DNA of 6,274 bases from Gemmatimonadota bacterium (GTDB taxonomy: Bacteria > Gemmatimonadota > Gemmatimonadetes > Gemmatimonadales > GWC2-71-9): contig QHTP01000078.1 in NCBI GenBank assembly GCA_003220855.1, forward strand, positions 1 to 6,274. The letters are read 5' to 3'. Below the pieces are notes generated by a model. It was not told the DNA's origin and ran no database searches. It saw only the letters and a program-made list of their open reading frames with translations. The translations under genes were made by a program, and so were the position numbers. Within the stretch, counting starts at the first letter, position 1. Every line of letters begins with the position of its first letter. Below, in pieces: positions 1 to 6,274 of the stretch.

Positions 1-64
1 AAGATGGTCTGATGCAACCGGCTATGTCCCCCGTATCCCCGTCCCGAGCGGCCGTTGGGTGGTC

Positions 65-93
65 TTGCGCACTTCTGAGACGAGGTGCACAAT
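65..93 (+). promoter_or_regulatory. Possible sigma70-type promoter for the SusC/SusD pair
   Basis: TTGCGC (65-70) and CACAAT (88-93) lie 17 bases apart, resembling -35 and -10 hexamers at the classical spacing. Only 3 and 4 of 6 positions match the consensus. A start point near base 100 would leave an untranslated leader of about 75 bases before the SusC ATG. This is the best candidate I could find in the leader. In this GC-rich context it could be chance, and the promoter consensus of this organism is unknown. Confidence 0.25.
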
Positions 94-162
94 ATGCTCA
101 TCTTCACGCCGTTGGGCCCTCTGTCCTAGCCGTCGGGGGCCTGGTGTTGACCACATGCCACA

Positions 163-170
163 GAAGGGGG
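163..170 (+). promoter_or_regulatory. Shine-Dalgarno-like sequence before the SusC-like start
   Basis: The purine run GAAGGGGG precedes two tandem ATG codons (175 and 178). The spacing is 4 bases from the end of the run to the first ATG and 7 to the second. Counted from GAAGG it is 7 and 10. The site therefore fixes the start region but does not decide between the two codons, which differ by one residue only. Confidence 0.5.
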
Positions 171-174
171 CGTC

Positions 175-3100
175 ATGATGCTGAGGCCTCGTACGTTCAG
201 CGCAATGGTGTGTGCTGGAGCGTTGCTCGTGTTATCCGGAGCGGCGTTCCGCGACCTGGCGGCGCAGTCGGCCGTCATAACAGGCAAAGTCTCGGGGAAG
301 GGGGGCGAATCCCTGAGTGGCGCGACAGTATCGATCGCGGAGGTCGGCGCTGCCATCGCCACGACGACCGCAGGTACGTACACACTCACGGTGCCCGCCG
401 AGCAGACGAAGGGGCAGAGCGTCACGCTGCGCGTGCGCTCCGTGGGCTACAAGCCCGAGGTGCGGCAGATCACGTTGAGGCCCGGCACGCAGACCTTCGA
501 CTTCCAGCTCCAGTTCGATGTGATGCAGCTGGAGGAGGTCGTGGTGACGGGCACCGGGGCCGCGACGGAGCGGAAGAACCTCACGTTCGCGGTGGGCAGA
601 GTGGATTCAAGCCAGCTGAACCAGGCGCCTGCCGTCTCGGCGCTGGGCTCGCTCGAGGGGAAGGTAGCGGGGGTGCGGCTGATCCAGGGCAGCGGGGCGC
701 CCGGCAGTGAGCCCATGATCCGGCTGCGCGGGGCGACCGCGATCACGTCGCCATCGTCCTGCAATACTCAACCGTGTCCTTCGACCGACTCGCCGGGTCC
801 GCTGATCGTCGTGGACGGAACGATCACGCACTACGCCCTCGCCGATATCAGCCCCCAGGACATTGAGCGGGTGGAAGTAGTGAAGGGCGCGGCGGCGTCG
901 TCGTTGTACGGATCCAACGCCGCGAACGGGGTAGTCCAGGTCTTCACGAAGCGCGGCCAGGGGCTCCCCGACGGGAAAGTGTCGGTCACGGTGCGTAACG
1001 AGTACGGCCAATCGGTCCGGCCCAAGCTGATTCCCATCACGCACGCGCACCCCTACCTGACCGCCGACAGCGCCTACACGGACGGGTCCGGTAATCAGGT
1101 CCTCAAAGGTGATTTTATCAATTCGAGCGGCGTTTTGGTTGGTCCGAAGGGTATCCCCACCATCAAGGCGGACCAGATCGCCGATGTGCCGTACAGCTTG
1201 TACCCTCACCCCGTGTATTTCGACCTGCAGGGCGACCTGCTGACGAACGGCGCGTTTTACACGAACTACGTGTCGATCGGGCAACGGAAGGGCAACACCA
1301 ACTACAACGCGTCGTTCGAAAACACCAAGCAGGACGGCGTGTTGCTGCAGCTCAGGGGCTACGCCCGGCAGAACTTCCGCCTGAACCTGGATCAGGCGCT
1401 GACCCCGCGGTTCGACCTGTCGGCGGGCGCCTTTTTCGCCCGATCAAACAACGATCAGACTGCCGAGGGCCCAGGCTCACCGTTCTTCACGGTGAAGCTC
1501 CTCGAACGCATCAACACCGACCGCACGCGCTACAGCGCGTACGCGAAAGGGACGTACCGCCTCACCGATTGGCTGTCCTTCGAAGGCCACTACAACTACG
1601 ACTACGAGGCGTCCAACTACAGCGATGTGAGGCCGAAGGGCTATCTCAGCGCCACCGGCTCCACGTCGGATGGCTACCTCGTCAAGACCGATAGCGGCGG
1701 CCGAGAGTTCAACACGGGCATGAGCGCCACCGCCGTGCGGACGTTTAGGCTCGGCTCGTGGAGCCTGAGCAACACCACCAAGGCCGCGTACGAGTACGAG
1801 GACCAGACCGCGAGCAACTTCACGCTGACCGCCAACCGGTTTACCGTGGTGGCGTCGCCCGAGTTCAACGCGGTCGATTTTTCCCAGCTCGCCCCCGGCT
1901 CCTCGAACGCGACGATCCGCAGCAAGAATTACTACGTGGTGTCCGACTTCAACGTGAACGATCGCTATCTCCTCGGCGGACTGGTACGCTGGGACGGCTC
2001 GTCGCTGTTCGGCTCCCAGAGCCGGTGGCAGACGTACTACCGGGCGTCGGGGGCGTACCGCCTCAGCCAGGACATCCATATCAAGGGGATCGATGAGTTG
2101 AAGCTGCGGGCGTCCTATGGGACGGCCGGCCTCCGCCCCACCTTCGATGCTCAGTATGAGACGTACAGCGTGGAGGGCGGCCTGCCCGTGAAGCACACCC
2201 TCGGCAACACGCTGCTCAAGCCAGCGCGCTCGGGGGAGACTGAGCTTGGCGCCAACATCGATTTTCTCAGCCGCTTCTCGCTCGAGTACTCGTACTCGCG
2301 CAAGGAGACCAAGGACGAGATCATGCTGGTCAGGCTCTCCGCGGCGACGGGGTACATTAACCAATGGCAGAACGCCGGGACGTTGCTCGGACGCACGCAC
2401 GAGCTGTCGTTAGGCGTAATTGTCGCGGACCAGCCGGACTTGTCCTGGCGGATCAACGTGGCCGCCGACCGCACACGGCAGGTGATCACCCAGCTCGACG
2501 TCCCCGCCTTCTTTGTGGGGCCGGGCGGCTATGGCGGCAATAACGATGTGACCCAGGATTTCAGGATCGCGCAGGGTGAGACCTTTGGGGTGTTGTACGG
2601 AACCCAGATCGTGCGGAGCTTCGCCCAGCTGTGCGATGACCCGGCGAAGAAGGCCGCGGGCTGTGGCGCGGGCCTCACCTATGATCCCGCCAACTACGTC
2701 GTCAACGAGGACGGGTACCTGGTGGATAAGGCCGCGTACCACACCCTCAACGAGCGGTTCATCACCTACGTGAGCCCCACGGGGAGCAAGATCGTCAAGA
2801 TCGGCGACGTAAACCCCGACTTCAACGTCAGCTTCACGACCAACGTGCGGTGGAAGGGCTTCTCTGCGTACGCGCTGGTGGATTGGGTCCAGGGGGGCAA
2901 CATCTACAACGGGACGCGGCAGTGGGCGTTTGGCACCGGCCTCGTCGACGCCGTCTACGATCAAACGGCGAAGCCGGCGGTGGACTGCACCGGCACCGCG
3001 GACCCCGCACACTGCCCGTACAGCACCGGGAAAAAGCCGACCGGTTATTACACGGCCCTGTACAACGGCATCAACCCGATCGACTTCTTCGTCGAGAACG

Positions 3101-3351
3101 GGACGTATGTGAAGCTCAAGGAGCTGAACCTCAGCTACGCCTTCTCCCGCAGCCAGGTGGAGAAGCTCGGTCTCGGGATCAGCGCTCTGCGCATCGGCGT
3201 GATCGGGCGCAACCTGTTCACGTTCACGAAGTACTCCGGGTACGATCCGGAGGTGGCCGGCCTGACGGGCGACGCGTTCTCGTTCCGGTGGGACGGTTTC
3301 TCGTATCCCAACTTCCGGACGTTCACGGGCTTTGTGGAAATCGGCTTCTGA
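175..3351 (+). CDS. SusC/RagA-type TonB-dependent outer-membrane receptor
   Basis: This is a complete 1058-residue receptor, within the usual length of SusC proteins (about 900-1100). It should form a 22-stranded outer-membrane barrel that imports a substrate captured by its SusD partner, powered by TonB-ExbBD. Residues 1-30 look like a signal peptide, with Arg4 and Arg6, a hydrophobic core, and cleavage near 'DLAAQ'. A carboxypeptidase-regulatory-like beta sandwich spans about 34-113. The TonB-box-like 'LEEVVVTGTG' lies at 119-128. The plug follows at about 132-261, with 'IRLRG' (182-186), 'PLIVVDG' (209-215) and the characteristic 'DIERVEVVKGAAASSLYGS' (229-247). The rest is barrel, ending in 'YPNFRTFTGFVEIGF' with the C-terminal Phe typical of outer-membrane barrels. 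The mature protein has only six cysteines, in three close pairs: 196/201, 820/830 and 938/947. The SusD gene follows after 30 bases, so the two are probably co-transcribed. The start is the first of two tandem ATGs. The family is certain; the substrate is unknown. Confidence 0.96.
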   Translation: MMLRPRTFSAMVCAGALLVLSGAAFRDLAAQSAVITGKVSGKGGESLSGATVSIAEVGAAIATTTAGTYTLTVPAEQTKGQSVTLRVRSVGYKPEVRQITLRPGTQTFDFQLQFDVMQLEEVVVTGTGAATERKNLTFAVGRVDSSQLNQAPAVSALGSLEGKVAGVRLIQGSGAPGSEPMIRLRGATAITSPSSCNTQPCPSTDSPGPLIVVDGTITHYALADISPQDIERVEVVKGAAASSLYGSNAANGVVQVFTKRGQGLPDGKVSVTVRNEYGQSVRPKLIPITHAHPYLTADSAYTDGSGNQVLKGDFINSSGVLVGPKGIPTIKADQIADVPYSLYPHPVYFDLQGDLLTNGAFYTNYVSIGQRKGNTNYNASFENTKQDGVLLQLRGYARQNFRLNLDQALTPRFDLSAGAFFARSNNDQTAEGPGSPFFTVKLLERINTDRTRYSAYAKGTYRLTDWLSFEGHYNYDYEASNYSDVRPKGYLSATGSTSDGYLVKTDSGGREFNTGMSATAVRTFRLGSWSLSNTTKAAYEYEDQTASNFTLTANRFTVVASPEFNAVDFSQLAPGSSNATIRSKNYYVVSDFNVNDRYLLGGLVRWDGSSLFGSQSRWQTYYRASGAYRLSQDIHIKGIDELKLRASYGTAGLRPTFDAQYETYSVEGGLPVKHTLGNTLLKPARSGETELGANIDFLSRFSLEYSYSRKETKDEIMLVRLSAATGYINQWQNAGTLLGRTHELSLGVIVADQPDLSWRINVAADRTRQVITQLDVPAFFVGPGGYGGNNDVTQDFRIAQGETFGVLYGTQIVRSFAQLCDDPAKKAAGCGAGLTYDPANYVVNEDGYLVDKAAYHTLNERFITYVSPTGSKIVKIGDVNPDFNVSFTTNVRWKGFSAYALVDWVQGGNIYNGTRQWAFGTGLVDAVYDQTAKPAVDCTGTADPAHCPYSTGKKPTGYYTALYNGINPIDFFVENGTYVKLKELNLSYAFSRSQVEKLGLGISALRIGVIGRNLFTFTKYSGYDPEVAGLTGDAFSFRWDGFSYPNFRTFTGFVEIGF

Positions 3352-3370
3352 CCCGCGCACCGACCTCTCG

Positions 3371-3375
3371 AGGAG
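3371..3375 (+). promoter_or_regulatory. Strong ribosome binding site of the SusD-like gene
   Basis: AGGAG, within GAGGAGA at 3370-3376, sits 6 bases before the ATG at 3382. This favours that start over the in-frame ATG at 3388. It lies in the 30-base gap after the SusC stop, which contains no terminator-like hairpin, consistent with the two genes sharing a transcript. Confidence 0.8.
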
Positions 3376-3381
3376 ACGACC

Positions 3382-5181
3382 ATGAGCATGCGTAAGCGGA
3401 TCCCGGAGATCGTGGGCGTTGTGGCCCTGGTTCTCGCGGGCGGTTGTGATACACTCAAGATCGCGAACCCCAACGCGCCGGACACGCCCCACCTGCTGGC
3501 GAGCCCCACCTCCGTGCTGTCGCTCGCCCAAGGAGCCATGCGGACTTGGTTTCTGACCACGCACGGCGGGTATGGCGCGGACCAGTATCCGGTGCTCACC
3601 ATGTCGGTGATGGCCCGCGGCCATGTCGCGATGTGGAACAACTTCCACATCCGGTACTATACGGGCTGTACCAACGCAAACTGGAACGGCTACACGACCG
3701 CGACCAATGGGACGTGCGGTAACCCCCTGAGTGAGGGGCCTCCGTACCCACGCGCGGCGTGGAACAACGACCCGGCTGCGGCGGAGCGGACCCAGATCGA
3801 AGCGATGTGGTATGGGTACTACTCGGCCCTGTCTTCAGCGAGAGACGTCCTTAAGCGCATCCGTGTCGACGGCCTCATCATCACGGACGCGCCGACCACG
3901 AAGATGGTGGAGACCCTGACGGTGTTGGCGCAGGCCCTGTCGTTCAGCGGCCTCGCGCTGAACTACGACCACGGCTTCATCGTCGACTACAACACCGACC
4001 TCACGACGCTGAAGTTGTCCACGGCAGTGGAGATACGCGACGCGGCCATGGCGAAGTTCGACACGGCCATCACGCTGGCGTCGGCGGGTACCTTCACTTC
4101 GACGGCGGATGGGTTCTTTGGGCCGGGCACCACATACAGCAACACGCAGATCGCCCAGATCGCGAACACCATGGCAGCGCGGACCCTGGCCTACTTCGCG
4201 CGCAACGCGACCGATAACGCCGCGGTCGATTGGGCCCGCGTCGTCGGCTACGGCTCCAAGGGCATCAGCTCCGGCGCTAGGTTCGACTGGGTGATTCATC
4301 AGGACGCCTGTAACACTTGGTGCGACTTTCTGAAAGTGTGGTCCAACGACATGACCACGATGCGGCTGCACACGCGGGTCGCGCACATGCTGGACGCCGC
4401 GACACAGCCGGACCCGTGGAACGACGCAGCGAACACCCAGCCCAACTCGTTGGATAAGCGCCTGGGCAACGGAGCCTACCGGGGTGACGCCGCATACGCC
4501 GCCAACGTGCTCAATTCGGCTGTGGATCCGGTCAACGGCGGGACCGACTACGTGTGGACGTCCACGAAGGAATTCGGGAACAAGACGCGCGGGGCGTGGC
4601 ACCAGAGCGCCATCGGACAGGTCCGCTACGACAGCTTCCCCGGATGCGGCGACAATCCCCAGGGTTCGACGTCCCCCGGAGACAAGGACAGCCCCATCCT
4701 GCTCGCCGCCGAGAACGACCTGATCTGGGCGGAAGGCCTGATCCACACCGGGGCAAGCGGCGCGGCTGCGCTGATCAACAACACGCGCGTTACACGAGGC
4801 GGCCTCACGCCCGCCACCGATGCGGACGCCAACCTGCTACAGGAGTTGCAGTACGAGCAGGATGTCGAGCTGCTGGGCTCGAGTCCGGCGGTATTCTACA
4901 ACCAGCGGCGGATCGACAACCTGGAGCCGAACACGCCGCATGAGATGCCGATCCCGGCGAACGAGCTGAATGTGCTGGGCGTGGCGTTGTACACGTGCGG
5001 TGGCGCAGCGCATTCCGACGGCAGCTGCGACGCGTTCCCCGCACCGTCTCCGGCTGCCGGCGCGGTGGGCGGAGCCGCCGTCTTAGTGGCCAGCGCGCCG
5101 AAAGTCTGGGCGCAATTGGAGCAGGAGTGGCGGAATCGGGCGGCCGCGAACCGTCTGCTGAGTCGCCTCCTGGTGAAATAG
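3382..5181 (+). CDS. SusD/RagB-type outer-membrane substrate-binding lipoprotein
   Basis: This 599-residue protein should be the lipid-anchored lid that captures substrate for the SusC-like barrel encoded just upstream. Residues 1-21 are a signal peptide (Arg4-Lys5-Arg6, then a hydrophobic core) ending in 'LAGGC', so Cys22 is the likely lipidated residue. 'ANPNAPDTP' (28-36) is the SusD-like N-terminal motif. Alpha-helical, TPR-like segments follow, for example around 138-158 and 176-195. 'ILLAAENDLIWAEGL' (439-453) with 'INNTRVTRGGL' (465-475) matches the conserved SusD block in which a helix ends in an Ala-Glu pair before an Asn-x-x-Arg turn. 'LQYEQDVELLG' (489-499), 'FYNQRRIDNL' (505-514) and 'PIPANELNVLG' (523-533) are the expected C-terminal motifs. 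A 66-residue extension follows (534-599), containing an Ala/Pro-rich linker and a probable amphipathic helix. Cysteine pairs 96/112, 310/314 and 539/549, plus a single Cys422, are unusually many for this family. The substrate cannot be inferred. Confidence 0.95.
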   Translation: MSMRKRIPEIVGVVALVLAGGCDTLKIANPNAPDTPHLLASPTSVLSLAQGAMRTWFLTTHGGYGADQYPVLTMSVMARGHVAMWNNFHIRYYTGCTNANWNGYTTATNGTCGNPLSEGPPYPRAAWNNDPAAAERTQIEAMWYGYYSALSSARDVLKRIRVDGLIITDAPTTKMVETLTVLAQALSFSGLALNYDHGFIVDYNTDLTTLKLSTAVEIRDAAMAKFDTAITLASAGTFTSTADGFFGPGTTYSNTQIAQIANTMAARTLAYFARNATDNAAVDWARVVGYGSKGISSGARFDWVIHQDACNTWCDFLKVWSNDMTTMRLHTRVAHMLDAATQPDPWNDAANTQPNSLDKRLGNGAYRGDAAYAANVLNSAVDPVNGGTDYVWTSTKEFGNKTRGAWHQSAIGQVRYDSFPGCGDNPQGSTSPGDKDSPILLAAENDLIWAEGLIHTGASGAAALINNTRVTRGGLTPATDADANLLQELQYEQDVELLGSSPAVFYNQRRIDNLEPNTPHEMPIPANELNVLGVALYTCGGAAHSDGSCDAFPAPSPAAGAVGGAAVLVASAPKVWAQLEQEWRNRAAANRLLSRLLVK

Positions 5182-5203
5182 CTCGGACCGGAGTTCCATA
5201 CCC

Positions 5204-5232
5204 ACAGGCGCGTCGCTGCTCGGCGCGCCTGT
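5204..5232 (+). terminator. Strong hairpin between the SusD-like and FG-GAP genes
   Basis: Bases 5204-5215 (ACAGGCGCGTCG) pair with 5221-5232 (CGGCGCGCCTGT) in a 12-bp stem with one G-U pair and a 5-base loop CTGCT. It starts 22 bases after the SusD stop. Only two T residues (5232-5233) follow, so it lacks the U-tract of a classical intrinsic terminator. In a GC-rich genome it could still end or weaken transcription, or protect the 3' end of the SusC/SusD message. Flanking bases CCGGA (5188-5192) and TCCGG (5238-5242) could extend the pairing outside a bulge. The structure is seen directly; its function is inferred. Confidence 0.45.
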
Positions 5233-5259
5233 TCCATTCCGGGACTCGACGAGGACCGT

Positions 5260-6274
5260 GTGAGGGCGGTGACCGCGAACGGCGGCCACACGAGGTGGCG
5301 GCCCGTGTTGGCCAGGGCGCTCGCCCTGGCGTCGCTGGGCGGAGCGGTGACGTGTCGCCCGAGCGCCCTTTCAGCCGTGTGGCACGACGAGCCAGGGTAT
5401 CGCTGGCGCGGACTCAGCGTTCCCGCGAGGGGGGGGCCGGGGTTCGCAGAGCTGGCGCCATCGCGCACCGGCATCCGATTCACCAACACCGTCACGCTCG
5501 ACAGTGCCCTCTGGAACCGCCACCTGGCGCAGGGCGGCGGAGTCGCGCTGGGGGACGTAGACGGCGACGGCCTCCCCGACATCTACCTGACCAGCAACCA
5601 AGGCTCGAACGCCCTGTACCGCAACCTGGGCGACTTTCACTTCGAAGACATTACCGCCCGGGCCGGCGTCGCGATGACCGGCCGCCACTCGACGGGCGCC
5701 GTCTTCGCCGACGTCGACGGGGACGGCGACCTCGATCTGCTCGTCAGCACGCTCGGCGGCGGGGTCGCGCTGTTCCTCAACGACGGACACGGCAGCTTCA
5801 CCGAGCGGACGCAGGACGCCGGCCTCGGCTCGCCCGGCGGCAGCATGACGATGACGCTGACCGACGTGGATGGCGACGGGCACCTCGATCTGTACGTCGC
5901 CAATTACAAGACCCGCTCCGCCATGGACGTGTATCCACCACAGGAGCGGGCGTTCGATTCTGTGATCCACGAGGTACGCCCGCACCACTTCGAGGTCGTT
6001 CCCAAGTTCCGCAAGGACTACCGGGTGGTGGATCGACCGGAGTACAACCTCGTGTCGATGCAGCAGCGTGCCGATCCGGATGGTTTCTACCTGAACGACG
6101 GTACCGGGCACTTCACGCTCGTCCCGTGGACCTCGGGCCGCTTCCTGGACGAGGACGGAAAGCCGCTCGCTGCCGCTCCGGAGTACTTCGGGTTGTCCGC
6201 CAAGTTCACCGACGTCGATGGGGACGGCGCGCCGGATCTGTACGTGTGCGACGACTTCGAGGATCCCGACATGT
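5260..6274 (+). CDS. FG-GAP/VCBS-repeat protein, CRTAC1 type (3' end outside window)
   Basis: An open frame starts at GTG 5260 and runs without a stop to the edge, giving 338 codons of an incomplete protein. Four calcium-binding-type motifs appear at residues 99-107 (DVDGDGLPD), 151-159 (DVDGDGDLD), 202-210 (DVDGDGHLD) and 318-326 (DVDGDGAPD). Between them are the strand patterns 'ALYRNLGDFHFEDITARAG' and 'LFLNDGHGSFTERTQDAG', typical of FG-GAP beta-propeller blades in CRTAC1/ASPIC-UnbV proteins. About 60 residues without a repeat (217-275) separate the third motif from 'FYLNDGTGHF'. The block 'LYVCDDFEDPD' (327-337) fits the large subfamily of about 1000 residues. The N-terminus has a hydrophobic stretch (about 16-30) before Cys32, but 'AVTC' is a poor lipobox. 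Two starts compete: GTG 5260, with GAGGA 4 bases upstream, and GTG 5305, with GAGGT 8 bases upstream, which would give a shorter, more normal signal peptide. Its place after SusC/SusD suggests a surface protein of the same locus. Its biochemical role is unknown. Confidence 0.9.
   Translation, partial: MRAVTANGGHTRWRPVLARALALASLGGAVTCRPSALSAVWHDEPGYRWRGLSVPARGGPGFAELAPSRTGIRFTNTVTLDSALWNRHLAQGGGVALGDVDGDGLPDIYLTSNQGSNALYRNLGDFHFEDITARAGVAMTGRHSTGAVFADVDGDGDLDLLVSTLGGGVALFLNDGHGSFTERTQDAGLGSPGGSMTMTLTDVDGDGHLDLYVANYKTRSAMDVYPPQERAFDSVIHEVRPHHFEVVPKFRKDYRVVDRPEYNLVSMQQRADPDGFYLNDGTGHFTLVPWTSGRFLDEDGKPLAAAPEYFGLSAKFTDVDGDGAPDLYVCDDFEDPDM
5292..5296 (+). promoter_or_regulatory. Possible ribosome binding site for an alternative start at 5305
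   Basis: GAGGT lies 8 bases before the in-frame GTG at 5305. This matches the Shine-Dalgarno consensus better, and at a better distance, than GAGGA (5251-5255) does for GTG 5260. Starting here would remove the 15-residue polar, Arg-containing N-terminus and leave a compact signal peptide beginning MLARALALASLGG. I keep the longer start in the gene entry because both are possible. Confidence 0.35.
5311..5330. repeat. Near-perfect 20-bp inverted repeat at the start of the FG-GAP gene
   Basis: GCCAGGGCG (5311-5319) is followed by CT and then its exact reverse complement CGCCCTGGC (5322-5330). In RNA it would fold as about 8 pairs with a 4-base loop. As DNA it has the symmetry of an operator for a dimeric regulator. 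It lies inside the codons for the signal peptide (Ala-Arg-Ala-Leu-Ala-Leu-Ala), so repeated Ala/Leu codon use could explain it by chance. Confidence 0.6.

Larger units (their letters stand above)
1..174. other. Non-coding leader upstream of the SusC-like gene
   Basis: No convincing gene is visible here. Plus-strand frame 1 meets a TGA at 10-12, which could be the last codons of an upstream gene, but nothing supports that. Frame 2 stays open to a TGA at 176-178 that overlaps the SusC start as ATGA. Its translation is rich in Arg, Ser and Cys, and I do not believe it is a protein. The stretch probably carries the promoter and 5' untranslated region of the SusC/SusD pair. A weak stem can form between 115-121 and 135-141 (GGCCCTC with GGGGGCC, one G-U pair), but its 13-base loop makes it unconvincing. 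Confidence 0.6.

Noticed and set aside
2..178. Frame-2 open stretch ending in a TGA that overlaps the SusC ATG (ATGA), suggesting translational coupling to an upstream gene
   Set aside because: The translation becomes Arg/Ser/Cys-rich and unlike a protein C-terminus, and it would include the leader and ribosome binding site. The overlap is probably chance.
12..710. Plus-strand 232-residue open frame overlapping the start of the SusC-like gene
   Set aside because: It overlaps the signal peptide and regulatory domain of a clear SusC gene in another frame. Its Arg/Gly/Ala-rich translation has no recognisable motif, as expected for a GC-rich shadow frame.
1477..2400. Antisense 307-residue open frame within the SusC-like gene
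   Set aside because: Same shadow pattern as other antisense frames, with no domain, signal peptide or plausible gene neighbours.
2410..3648. Antisense 412-residue open frame spanning the SusC-SusD junction
   Set aside because: It is Arg/Val/His-rich low-information sequence opposite two well-supported genes. Long antisense frames are routine where third codon positions are mostly G or C.
3835..4746. Antisense 303-residue open frame within the SusD-like gene
   Set aside because: Composition is that of a codon-bias shadow, and it lies entirely within a confident gene.
5193..5237. Direct repeat GTTCCAT at 5193-5199 and 5231-5237 flanking the hairpin
   Set aside because: Seven bases is too short to mean much, and there are no insertion-sequence ends or other signs of a mobile element.
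5371..6111. Antisense 246-residue open frame opposite the FG-GAP gene
   Set aside because: Its repeated Val-Asp-Val and His-Val segments are the reverse complement of the DxDGDG repeats, so the plus-strand gene explains it.

Overview
The window is GC-rich DNA, densely coding on the plus strand. It holds a complete outer-membrane uptake pair and the start of a third surface or exported protein. From left to right: a short non-coding leader (about 1-174); a SusC/RagA-type TonB-dependent receptor of 1058 residues (175-3351); a SusD/RagB-type lipoprotein of 599 residues (3382-5181); a 78-base gap with a strong hairpin; and the N-terminal 338 codons of an FG-GAP/VCBS-repeat protein of the CRTAC1 type (5260 to the window edge, 3' end missing). 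The third gene has no ATG start and is cut by the edge, so a simple ATG-to-stop search would miss it.

SusC/SusD pairs are the hallmark of Bacteroidota, but the high GC content, the NPN-containing lipoprotein N-terminus, the 'PIPANELNVLG' style SusD end and a following large CRTAC1-type protein fit Gemmatimonadota better. Related high-GC groups with SusC/D systems cannot be excluded. This assignment is inference from style, not from a marker gene.

In the known SusCD architecture, the TonB-dependent barrel sits in the outer membrane and the lipoprotein closes over it as a lid, capturing an oligomeric substrate (glycan or peptide) that is then imported with TonB-ExbBD energy. The 30-base spacing between the two genes and the good Shine-Dalgarno sequence before the second support one transcript. 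The third gene is in the same orientation but lies beyond a 12-bp hairpin, so it may be expressed at a lower level or separately. Its calcium-binding-type DxDGDG propeller repeats suggest a secreted or surface-anchored binding protein. No hydrolase, peptidase or regulator lies in the window, so the substrate cannot be named.

I saw no tRNA, rRNA, CRISPR array, insertion sequence or obviously novel system. The most distinctive points are the paired cysteines in both SusC and SusD, a 66-residue C-terminal extension on SusD, and two strong inverted repeats around the start of the third gene.
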